Assembly: GCF_918698115.1 (NCBI RefSeq) | Contig: NZ_CAKKLV010000024.1 | Location: 1-64,000 of the forward strand | Length of the DNA stretch: 64,000 nucleotides | Direction: 5' to 3' | Origin: Peribacillus sp. Bi96 | GTDB taxonomy: Bacteria > Bacillota > Bacilli > Bacillales > DSM-1321 | Shown here: positions 24,104-31,975 of the stretch, one piece after another | Numbering within the stretch: position 1 is the first letter of the stretch | How the letters are laid out: every line of letters begins with the position of its first letter | Notes under the pieces: model-generated | Told to the model about the DNA's origin: nothing | The model's input: the letters and a program-made list of their open reading frames with translations, nothing else | Database searches by the model: none | Translations under genes and position numbers: made by a program

Positions 24104-24500
24104 TCAGTATCATTCTTGACTGTCATTTGAATTTCACCATTCTTATCAATCGATTCCAAGCTGATGGTCGCCTTTCTTTTCGAAATAGCCAATGATAGAT
24201 TCTGTATGTAGCATCCGTTCCCTATCCTTATAGTGCAATATCTTGGAGCTCTCGGTAAAGCCTTCAGTTGGCGTTACATTCAGCTTATATTCTTTGTCTG
24301 TCAGGATAGAGGGAATGTTACTATCAGAATTTATATGATGATAGGACAAATGTAATCCTGATATGTCTTCATCTGCCTAATTTTTGACTTTAATGTCGAA
24401 TCCTTCTTTGCTTAATAACTAGAAAAGAACTTGCCGCTCCCATCATTCCCATTATCCATTTCCCGGACATGACTTTTTTCATTAATCAGCAACATCTCCT
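24104..24500 (-). pseudogene. Decayed gene of unknown family
   Basis: A minus-strand reading gives protein-like blocks REMDNGNDGSGKFF, SKEGFDIKVKN, LTDKEYKLNVTPTEGF and HQLGIDKNGEIQMTV. They are separated by stops and at least one frameshift. The longest clean piece is 24146-24349. It may have been a small extracytoplasmic protein; no family is recognised. Confidence 0.5.
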
Positions 24501-24571
24501 ATTTATCGTTACCTTTTTATACGACTTTGAAAGGATAAAGTTTCATGATTTATGTAACTTATCAGGTTCGT

Positions 24572-24811
24572 TCATATGAAAAGCAACACATAGGTAAAGC
24601 CAATAGAAATGGCCAGCCCTAAAGCAAAAAGAATAATCCTTCTAATAAAAGGAGGAAAAAGCATATATATCGTCATTACAATAAAATCGATGATACTCGT
24701 TGGTATTCCTGTACCGAACTCTTTGATCTCTTTCTTTTTACCAAAAACGGCGAACCACATTACAAAAAGACCGCATAAGATGAAAATGATGGAAAAAATC
24801 TTAAATCCCAT
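24572..24811 (-). CDS. Small two- to three-helix membrane protein
   Basis: This 79-residue protein has hydrophobic segments at about 3-23, 38-54 and 60-78 and a charged loop KKKEIKEFG. A GAGG-type site lies upstream. No family is recognised. It sits between a pseudogene and the GNAT gene. Confidence 0.6.
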   Translation of the reverse strand: MGFKIFSIIFILCGLFVMWFAVFGKKKEIKEFGTGIPTSIIDFIVMTIYMLFPPFIRRIILFALGLAISIGFTYVLLFI

Positions 24812-24857
24812 TCGATGTCACCCATTTCCTCACAAATTAAACGATGTTGTTTAACCC

Positions 24858-25373
24858 TTATTTTTTTAGAGAATCAAGTTTCAAAATGAACTCTTCTACA
24901 TCTTGACCTCTTGCATGGGAATACCCCTTGTCCTCACCGAATCTTTCAAATCCACACTTTTCCAACACCCGAATAGATGCAATATGATCCTTGGCAGCCC
25001 GTGCATAAAGAGGACGAACTTTTATTTCCGGCAAAAAAAGGAGCAGTGCCTCTGTAGCAATACCTTTACCCCAATATTCCTTTCCAATCCAGTAACACAC
25101 TTCTGGGTTACCCAACTGTTCAAATTGGAGAATGTTGCCCGCAACACTCCCGTTGTAGAGTATGGTCATTTTCAATATATTCCGGTTCGCTAAGGTATTC
25201 TTCCAGTGGGTCAAAAAAGCCACTTTGTCTGTTGGATCTTTAGGTGTGAATACAGCCATATAGTTTGCAGACGTATCCAATTGCTGCTCAAAAAAGGTTG
25301 GAAGATCACTCTCATTGACCACCCGCAGCTGAACTTCTCCTTCATTCACAAGGAATCCCATAAAAACTCGCAC
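24858..25373 (-). CDS. GNAT-family N-acetyltransferase (RimJ/RimL-like)
   Basis: This protein of about 170 residues has the N-terminal VQLRVVNESDLPTFFEQQ start and the acetyl-CoA loop IGKEYWGKGIATEALLLFL. The ending RVLEKCGFERFGED is typical of the family. The acceptor is unknown; relatives acetylate ribosomal protein N-termini or small amines. The start is uncertain. GTG at 25373 is too close to AAGGAG, ATG at 25361 is 13 bp from it, and a start nearer VQLRVV is possible. It is monocistronic. Confidence 0.85.
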   Translation of the reverse strand: MRVFMGFLVNEGEVQLRVVNESDLPTFFEQQLDTSANYMAVFTPKDPTDKVAFLTHWKNTLANRNILKMTILYNGSVAGNILQFEQLGNPEVCYWIGKEYWGKGIATEALLLFLPEIKVRPLYARAAKDHIASIRVLEKCGFERFGEDKGYSHARGQDVEEFILKLDSLKK

Positions 25374-25412
25374 ACTCCTTCATTGTTTTTTTATCTTTTA
25401 TAAAGGGATCCT

Positions 25413-25700
25413 TCACCCGGATTGCTCACTTCTCTTTAGCTGTTCATTTAAGAACATTAGAAATTTCTTCTGATTCTTTTTCCTCTTAACAAGACGCTTT
25501 ACGCGGAAATTGCTTTGTAAAAACTTTCTTACCCTTTTATTAACAAAAAAAAGGCGGTGATAATTTTCATCTTCATATAAATCATTAAACCATTTATTCC
25601 GCTTTAATGATTTTATATTTCTATCTATTTTTTTTGTATGTAATGAGTCATCACCGAAATAAATAAAGGAAGAAAGTATTTCCATGAAGAATTCCATCAT
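25413..25700 (-). CDS. Uncharacterised basic protein, 95 residues
   Basis: The ATG at 25700 is chosen because AGGAGAGG lies 8 bp upstream. The protein starts with a hydrophobic-acidic segment (MMEFFMEILSSFIYFGDD). It then becomes strongly basic, with KRNKW, NKRVRKFLQSN and RVKRLVKRKKNQKKFL. There is no cleavable signal peptide. The high Lys/Arg content could mean nucleic acid or membrane-surface binding. No family is recognised. Confidence 0.6.
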   Translation of the reverse strand: MMEFFMEILSSFIYFGDDSLHTKKIDRNIKSLKRNKWFNDLYEDENYHRLFFVNKRVRKFLQSNFRVKRLVKRKKNQKKFLMFLNEQLKRSEQSG

Positions 25701-25908
25701 CACTTTTTCCTCTCCTATTTTCAACTGAATTCAACTAGGATACCTACACGGATTATTCACTCTCTTTTCTAAGGGGACACTAATTTCCTTATCTTTCATC
25801 TAAAATATACCATTCATTCAAGCTGTCTGTAATTGGAAAGCCATATTCTTTGTGTCTGGTGTTTTCTTAGGAGATTTTACACGTTATCAAAACTTTTCGC
25901 TATAAAAA

Positions 25909-25937
25909 AAAGACAGTCCCTCTTTGCTGACTGTCTG
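25909..25937 (-). terminator. Terminator after the cupin gene
   Basis: AGACAGTC pairs with GACTGTCT and is followed on the minus strand by an eight-T run. Confidence 0.85.
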
Positions 25938-25952
25938 CCCTAAATAACAAGG

Positions 25953-26780
25953 TTATGGCCGATATCCGTAGTAAGGGTTTGTATAGTTTACCTGTGGAGA
26001 TTCGGCTGGATAGGAATATTGGTGATCCGAATACGGATGATAGCTCATATGTTGATCGTTCATTGGATGATTGTACATATGTTGGTTACTCATATATTGG
26101 TTACCCATATATTGATTTCTCATCGGTTGGCTGTTCATATGCTGTTTGCTGATTGAATGATTAGTCATATACTGGTTGCTCATATAGTGGTTATTCATGC
26201 TGGAACTTTCTGTATCCACCCCTGCTTGTTGGGTTTTTCCAGCTACGCATTCATCAGTTGGTCCGATGACGATGGTTTGCCCGTGCAAAGGTTTTAGTGT
26301 TTCTTTTAATTTTTCAGGATCTAAGCAATAAGTATGCGCAAGCACTTCAATTGGGGTTTTCGTCAGAATATCAGACCCCAAGATGTACTCCGGATATGGA
26401 GCATCAAAGATTGCTATTAGGTGGGTCCCATCTTCAGAAGCTTCTTCCCAATGCCACCACCCTTGAGGGATATTTGCGACTTGCCCCGGCTGGATTGGGA
26501 TATTTATAACCTGATTGTTAAAGGGGTTAATCAATGACACTGTCGCTGAACCCGAAATGCAATAAACAAGTTCAGCTGCATTTTGATGGTAATGCGGTTC
26601 GACGACACGTCCTTGACTTAAGTGGATATCAAGAAGAGAGACTTCACCAAGTGTATTTAAAACATCCCTTCCCAATCGGTTAATGTAATTTTCATGATTC
26701 CGTGTATTCAATCGGTTTTTATTGACGTCTGCAAAATATTGGGTGCTCAGTGCTGTGTAATCCATATAAGAGGTTGGCAT
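25953..26780 (-). CDS. Cupin protein with a Met/Asn/His/Tyr-rich repeat tail (spore-surface candidate)
   Basis: This 275-residue protein has a cupin domain at about 50-130 with both motifs. EPHYHQNAAELVYCISG (61-77) gives H63, H65 and E70; IPQGWWHW (104-111) gives H110 as the fourth metal ligand. A tail from about 196 to 275 is made of short units such as NQYM, NQHM, NHPM and YHPY and is rich in Met, His, Asn and Tyr. It ends NYTNPYYGYRP. There is no signal peptide, so secretion is unlikely. Bacillus cupin/oxalate-decarboxylase-like proteins occur in the spore coat, and Tyr/His-rich tails fit cross-linking there. The localisation is inferred. Confidence 0.75.
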   Translation of the reverse strand: MPTSYMDYTALSTQYFADVNKNRLNTRNHENYINRLGRDVLNTLGEVSLLDIHLSQGRVVEPHYHQNAAELVYCISGSATVSLINPFNNQVINIPIQPGQVANIPQGWWHWEEASEDGTHLIAIFDAPYPEYILGSDILTKTPIEVLAHTYCLDPEKLKETLKPLHGQTIVIGPTDECVAGKTQQAGVDTESSSMNNHYMSNQYMTNHSISKQHMNSQPMRNQYMGNQYMSNQHMYNHPMNDQHMSYHPYSDHQYSYPAESPQVNYTNPYYGYRP

Positions 26781-27012
26781 TTAGAACAACTCCATTCTTT
26801 AATTGGGTATATTCATCAATTTCATCCTATGTTAAGGAAACAGAACCGTGATAAAAAAGGAAAACCGAAGACTCTAACATCTTCGGCGTTGGTTTAAGCA
26901 CGATAAAATGGCTCCTTCGTTATTTACTAAAGCCACCATTGAATGGTTTTCCATTCAAGATGTACTGATCTAAAACCTTACGATGATCATATAAGTAATT
27001 TTCTTAAACACC

Positions 27013-27666
27013 TTATTGCTCCATAAGTTTTATAACATCAGTCAAACTCATATCCATCATCGATCGGAGGCGTAAATGATGATTTTCAAAAGCTAAAGCT
27101 TCCGTGACGGGATTAGGTACAATCACACACTTTATTCCAGCAGTCAGGGCCGCTTGAAGCCCATTTAGCGAATCTTCAAATGCTACGGCTTCTGTGGGCT
27201 GAATGCCCAGGACTTCTATTGCCAATACATACAAATCAGGCGCTGGTTTTACTTTATCAACGTCATCCCCTGTGATAATCACTTCAAAATAGTGTAACAG
27301 TCCGAGTTCCCCCAAATGATGAGTGACCCACTCTTTTGTTGAACTGGAAGCGAGGGCGATTTTATAGCCATTTTTTTTTGCTGCTTCTAAATAATCCTTT
27401 ACACCTTCACGAGCCTGGGGTGTTTTCATCTTTTCTTGATGCAGGTTTTTTGCTCTTGATTCAATTTCTTCAATATTATAACTTTCCCCCAGCTGATCCT
27501 TGAAGTACTGATTAAGTTCAGTATTATCCGTCCCGATACATTTAACAAAATGTTCGAGAGGCAAATCGGATTTATAAAAAGCCATCGTTTCTTTATAAGC
27601 TTCATACCAGGCCGTTTCTGTGTCTAAAATTAATCCATCAAAGTCGAAAATAACTGCTTTAATCAA
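27013..27666 (-). CDS. HAD-superfamily phosphatase, YhcW-like
   Basis: This 217-residue haloacid-dehalogenase hydrolase has motif I DFDGLILDT (8-16), motif II ALASSS near 103, the lysine of motif III in KVKPAPDLY, and motif IV AFEDSLNG. The cap domain lies between I and II, as in beta-phosphoglucomutase and sugar phosphatases. Length and sequence are close to B. subtilis YhcW. Substrate unknown, probably a small sugar phosphate. It is a single gene. Confidence 0.87.
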   Translation of the reverse strand: MIKAVIFDFDGLILDTETAWYEAYKETMAFYKSDLPLEHFVKCIGTDNTELNQYFKDQLGESYNIEEIESRAKNLHQEKMKTPQAREGVKDYLEAAKKNGYKIALASSSTKEWVTHHLGELGLLHYFEVIITGDDVDKVKPAPDLYVLAIEVLGIQPTEAVAFEDSLNGLQAALTAGIKCVIVPNPVTEALAFENHHLRLRSMMDMSLTDVIKLMEQ

Positions 27667-27979
27667 ATTGATTTCCTCCTTCTAACTTATCCCTGAAATA
27701 CACATACGCTTCAAGTTATTTCTTTTAATATAAACGTACATGAATGAACGCCCTTTGTTCAACCAAACTGTTCTGTTCGTTTAATGTGAAGACTGTTCAT
27801 TTCCCATAATTATCTAATTACTAAGAATATCGTAACCCGATGTCCGCCTCATTTCTTTTCTTTCTGTTACATGTTTTAACAATTACTTAGTGCCTTCGCG
27901 GTGTTTTTCCTTAACTGCGCCTAAAAGGGTGATCGTTTAACGAATTGTTTAATTGCAGGAAACAACGAGGAGGATAAAC
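27667..27979. other. Divergent intergenic region
   Basis: This separates the HAD gene from the 3D-domain gene and must hold both promoters. No clear boxes, repeats or small genes are seen, apart from the GAGGAGG site just before 27980. Confidence 0.4.
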
Positions 27980-28777
27980 ATGAAGAAAATTTTATTAACG
28001 ATCCTAACGGCTTCTGTATTCATTCTAGGAGTTTGCATGCCAACTGAAGGCGAAGCCGCAGCGAATGATCGCACACTTTCATTTGGAATGAGTAATGGTG
28101 ATGTAAAAGAATTACAAGAATTATTACTGACAAAAGGGGTTTTTCCCTATCATGAAGCAACAGGCTACTTCGGCCCGATTACAAAAGAATCCGTTAAGAA
28201 GTTTCAGGAAAAATCAGGACTGAAAGTAGATGGAATAGCAGGAACACAGACGAATCAGAAAATACAGGTACTGAAAAGCGGGGATATGGGAAGACCTGTA
28301 GCTGAACTGCAAAGGCTATTGAAAGACTGGGATGTTTACACATCAACAATAGATGGCATTTATGGACAAAGTACAAAGCAAGCCGTTATGAATTTTCAAA
28401 AGCAAAAGGGATTATCGGCTGATGGAATAGCCGGTGCACGGACCTTAAGTAAATTGGAAGAAAAGGCAAGTTTAGCGAGCTCATCCGTTAAAGAACTTAC
28501 GGTAACAAGTACAGCATATACAGCGAGCTGCGAGGGATGCTCAGGCACTACAAGAATGGGCGTTGACCTAAAAAAATATGATGATGCCAAACTGATAGCA
28601 GTCGATCCGAACGTGATTCCGCTAGGCTCCATCGTTGAAGTCGAAGGTTACGGACAAGCCATCGCTGCAGACACGGGCGGCGCGATCAAAGGAAACAGAA
28701 TTGATGTATTCATCGCAAAAGAATCGGATGCTTTAACATGGGGAAGAAAGCAAGTGAAAGTAAAAATAATCAAATGA
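27980..28777 (+). CDS. Secreted PG_binding_1 x2 plus 3D-domain cell-wall protein (YocH-like)
   Basis: This 265-residue protein starts at the ATG preceded by GAGGAGG. A signal peptide (KKILLTILTASVFILGVCMP, cut after GEA) is followed by two peptidoglycan-binding repeats (about 37-80 and 93-137, with VKKFQEKSGLKVDGIAG and VMNFQKQKGLSADGIAG). A C-terminal 3D domain (about 165-265) has the catalytic-type aspartates in DTGGAIKGNRIDVF. 3D domains occur in lytic transglycosylases such as MltA and in Bacillus autolysins such as YocH. Wall turnover is likely. Its own terminator follows. Confidence 0.9.
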   Translation: MKKILLTILTASVFILGVCMPTEGEAAANDRTLSFGMSNGDVKELQELLLTKGVFPYHEATGYFGPITKESVKKFQEKSGLKVDGIAGTQTNQKIQVLKSGDMGRPVAELQRLLKDWDVYTSTIDGIYGQSTKQAVMNFQKQKGLSADGIAGARTLSKLEEKASLASSSVKELTVTSTAYTASCEGCSGTTRMGVDLKKYDDAKLIAVDPNVIPLGSIVEVEGYGQAIAADTGGAIKGNRIDVFIAKESDALTWGRKQVKVKIIK

Positions 28778-28828
28778 TGCATCACGAAACCATCGCTTTA
28801 CGATAAAACAAATACATAACTAAACAGA

Positions 28829-28863
28829 AAGAGCATGTATGGAATGATTCCATACATGCTCTT
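28829..28863 (+). terminator. Terminator after the 3D-domain gene
   Basis: A 16-bp perfect stem (AAGAGCATGTATGGAA and complement) with a 3-base loop. Only a short T-run follows. Confidence 0.75.
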
Positions 28864-28894
28864 TCCATTTGCTTCTGATAGATTGGGAGTTTCC

Positions 28895-29070
28895 TTTTGG
28901 GGCTTATATTATAACAAAATTTGCACATAATGATGTCGTCAACGTAATCACTTTCATTGATCTTAAATTCCTTAATCTTACGACATTCTTCAACAATCCC
29001 CATACTTTTGTACATGGAAATGCCCGATGATTTGTTAAAAAAACTCCTAAGCTCACCTTTAAAATTAGAG
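28895..29070 (-). pseudogene. GNAT acetyltransferase, C-terminal remnant
   Basis: The minus strand reads FFNKSSGISMYKSMGIVEEC and then YVDDIIMCKF. This is the characteristic C-terminus of RimJ/RimL-type acetyltransferases (ordinarily YEKMGFVEEGR...YVDVIVMSKL). The N-terminal two thirds are missing and there is no stop at the expected place. Confidence 0.6.
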
Positions 29071-29127
29071 GGTTGGCTTCCTTGTCAGTACCCCGCTTAA
29101 AGGTTCAGATACATCCCAATCAACAGC

Positions 29128-30141
29128 TTAATAAATTCCGTGATAATCGAAGTCAACGATCGGACGACTTTCCATTATTCTTTGTTCAATTTTTTGAACG
29201 GTTTGGTTTAATGGACTATCCGTATTCTTCAAATCATACTTTTTATGGAAAAAATTATATAATGTTAGATCTCTTAATTTTAAAAATAACGGGATTGTTT
29301 CGTAATCTTCGGCTGCAAGTATATTTTCCGTCTCATAGCCTTTTATAAATGCCTTCATAAATTTAGCAGCATATCCATCGCGGCCTTTTACGCCCTCACG
29401 TTCCAAGCTCCACATAAGATAATAGAGAGGAATGGCCAAATCGCTGGCAAACCAGTGATTTGAACAGTCATCAAAGTCGAAAACGTGAATTTCACCTTCA
29501 TGATAATGGAAATTTCCGTGATGAATATCAGAATGAATCAATCCAAAGTTATCTTGATGTACTGGAAGAGCATTTAATTTCTTCATGATTAATTCTTGTT
29601 GGTGCATCATTTGCCCTGGAGCATCAGAATTATAGAGTTTGACATTCAATAATTCTTCTTCAAACCAATACAACCTTTTATATTTAGTTTCCGGTTTGTA
29701 GCCTTTTGTTTCTTTATGTAGGTGACCTATTGTTTTTCCCCATACAAAAAATAAATCTTCGTTAAAATTTTCATCAGTCATTTTCATCCTTACACCAGGA
29801 GCTTTTTCAAACAGGCAACAATAAAAAACAGTACCATCGAGACCCTTTACGATTTCAACTAAGTTATTTTCAATTGAAGGAATAACCTTCGGAATATCAC
29901 TGCCATTATTCTGTAAATACTCAATCCACATTAACTCAGCAAGCACTTGGTCTTTTGAACGATGTGATTGATGTGTCAATCTTAAGATGTATGGCATTCC
30001 ATCCCGGTAAACCTCAAATACGTAGTTCTCTGCATCTCCAAGTTTAACTGGACTCTCTGCATTCACTTGAAAAAAATGCCCGGCCATTCCTACTATTTCC
30101 TTTGTAAAAATCCGTTCCACCGACGCTTCCATTATCTTCAC
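29128..30141 (-). CDS. APH-family phosphotransferase (choline/aminoglycoside kinase fold)
   Basis: This 337-residue protein-kinase-like small-molecule kinase has the catalytic loop HSDIHHGNFHYH (Asp as base, Asn as metal ligand) followed by HVFDFDDC, the DxD metal motif. The N-lobe contains ENYVFEVYRDGMPYILRLTH with a likely Arg/Lys nucleotide contact. It resembles B. subtilis YerI-type proteins and homoserine kinase II. The substrate cannot be told from sequence; resistance should not be assumed. It is monocistronic. Confidence 0.85.
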   Translation of the reverse strand: MKIMEASVERIFTKEIVGMAGHFFQVNAESPVKLGDAENYVFEVYRDGMPYILRLTHQSHRSKDQVLAELMWIEYLQNNGSDIPKVIPSIENNLVEIVKGLDGTVFYCCLFEKAPGVRMKMTDENFNEDLFFVWGKTIGHLHKETKGYKPETKYKRLYWFEEELLNVKLYNSDAPGQMMHQQELIMKKLNALPVHQDNFGLIHSDIHHGNFHYHEGEIHVFDFDDCSNHWFASDLAIPLYYLMWSLEREGVKGRDGYAAKFMKAFIKGYETENILAAEDYETIPLFLKLRDLTLYNFFHKKYDLKNTDSPLNQTVQKIEQRIMESRPIVDFDYHGIY

Positions 30142-30515
30142 TCCTGTTTATGATGTTAATAAAAAACGAATTATTATATGTTTAATACGATAGGGAAATA
30201 CCATTTCCCTTTATTCGTCTATCATTCTTCTTTTATATTAATTTATGATAACAACGGTAAATATATGTGAATAGTGTTGAAGCGACATCGAATTTCCATC
30301 CTTTATCATTCTATTTTCCTAATTTCGCCCAATTGTTCAATTAAGAAAATGAATAGCTACGCAGCACTTGGTATGGAAAAATGTCACAAAACATTATCCG
30401 GTTTTGTGAAATAAAAAAGGAGCCGCCTAGATGACAGCTCATACCTTCAAGTGAAGACGATGTATTTTACTCTTACATATCCGTCAATTTTTAATACTCG
30501 TCTTTTTACCACGAA
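30142..30515. other. Intergenic region without a recognised gene
   Basis: It holds the promoter side of the APH gene and the 3' side of the aldehyde dehydrogenase gene. A weak hairpin, ACAAAAC/GTTTTGT, lies near 30391-30409. Nothing else is seen. Confidence 0.4.
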
Positions 30516-31949
30516 TCATTTGTCGCTTATTTTAAAGCTAATGAACTTCTGCTCCATCATTTCATTCATGGCATATTTGACACCTTCCCTGCCAACACCG
30601 CTGTCCTTCCAGCCACCATAAGGCATATTATCAATCCGATAGGTCGGGATATCATTAATGACGACTCCACCCGTTTCCAAACGTTCCGCCGCATAAAAAG
30701 CCCGTTCAATACTCGGTGTCATCACTCCTGAGTTCAATCCGTAGCGTGAATCATTTGCATCCTTGATGGCATCATCCAGCGTTTCAAATGGGAAAATACA
30801 GACGACCGGACCAAATACTTCGAAACGAAATACTTTGGAGTCACGATTTACATTGGTTAATACGGTAGGTAATAGTACATTGCCTTCCACTGTACCGCCG
30901 CACTCAATTTTTGCTCCTTCCTGTGCCGCCTCCTCAATCCATTTTTGTAACCGCTCCAATGATTTTTTCGAAATGACTGCTGTAATATTCGTATTTTCCT
31001 CCAGCGGTGAACCGATGACAAGCTGTTTGGTCGTACTGACGAATCGCTCCAAAAATCGTTGGTACAGGGATTTGTGAACATAAATTCTTTGAATCGAGAT
31101 ACACACCTGCCCATTATTCGTAAATGACCCCATCACACTTCGATCAATAACTTTATCGATATCAACTCCTTCATCAATGATGAACGGCGAATTGGATCCG
31201 AGTTCAAGTGTAAGCTTACGGAAACCTGCCTGCTGCTGGATGAGGTGTCCGACCTCCACACTGCCAGTGAAAGTCACTTTTTTTACATGTGGATGGGTCG
31301 TCAATGCTTCACTTAAGACATCCCCTTTGCCTGGAATGATGTTCAATACTCCCTCTGGCAGCCCTGCTTCTTTAAAAATATCGGCAAGCACCAGCGCACT
31401 CAGAGGAGTTTGTTCGGCCGGTTTTAATACGATCGAATTTCCTGCTGCAATGGCAGGTCCTACTTTATGGGCGACAAGATTAAAAGGAAAGTTAAATGGG
31501 GTAATCGCTGTCACGACGCCAATCGGGGTACGAACTGTGAAGCCAAAACGGTTAACCCCGCCCTCTGCCGCATCCATCGGAATTTGTTCTCCATAATTGT
31601 TCTTTGACGCTTCTGCAGCAAAACGGTAGGTTTGAACCGTACGATTCATTTCCTCACGAGCATTTCGAATCGTTTTCGCTGCCTCCAGAGAAATGATTTT
31701 CGCAAGCTCTTCACTGCGTTCTTCCATGATGGCTGCAGCTTTCACCAGAATTTCTGCCCGTGCATGTGCAGGATAGGTGCGGTATTTCTGAAAAGCTGCA
31801 TTTGCTTCAACAATCGCTTCAACGGCATCCGCTGGTTCAGCCTGTCCGATTTGTGCAATCTCTTCATTTGTATGGGGATTATATAATGGCTCATACGATT
31901 TAGCCTCCCGCCATTTGCCGCCGATCCACAATTGCCACTTTTTCTTCAT
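30516..31949 (-). CDS. NAD(P)-dependent aldehyde dehydrogenase
   Basis: This 477-residue enzyme is full length for the family. It has the NAD-binding PFNFPFNLVAHK segment and FTGSVEVG. LTLELGSNSP carries the general base Glu, and the catalytic Cys lies in NNGQVCISIQR. The C-terminal GGWKDSGVGREG is also present. It belongs to the lactaldehyde/sulfolactaldehyde/non-phosphorylating GAPDH-like branch (E..MNRT and YGEQIPMDA). It lies 26 bp after the AlsS-like gene, so the pair is probably one operon. The aldehyde may be the product or by-product of that ThDP enzyme, but the substrate is unknown. Confidence 0.88.
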   Translation of the reverse strand: MKKKWQLWIGGKWREAKSYEPLYNPHTNEEIAQIGQAEPADAVEAIVEANAAFQKYRTYPAHARAEILVKAAAIMEERSEELAKIISLEAAKTIRNAREEMNRTVQTYRFAAEASKNNYGEQIPMDAAEGGVNRFGFTVRTPIGVVTAITPFNFPFNLVAHKVGPAIAAGNSIVLKPAEQTPLSALVLADIFKEAGLPEGVLNIIPGKGDVLSEALTTHPHVKKVTFTGSVEVGHLIQQQAGFRKLTLELGSNSPFIIDEGVDIDKVIDRSVMGSFTNNGQVCISIQRIYVHKSLYQRFLERFVSTTKQLVIGSPLEENTNITAVISKKSLERLQKWIEEAAQEGAKIECGGTVEGNVLLPTVLTNVNRDSKVFRFEVFGPVVCIFPFETLDDAIKDANDSRYGLNSGVMTPSIERAFYAAERLETGGVVINDIPTYRIDNMPYGGWKDSGVGREGVKYAMNEMMEQKFISFKISDK

Positions 31950-31975
31950 CTATCATCCCTCCAGTAATACTTGCT

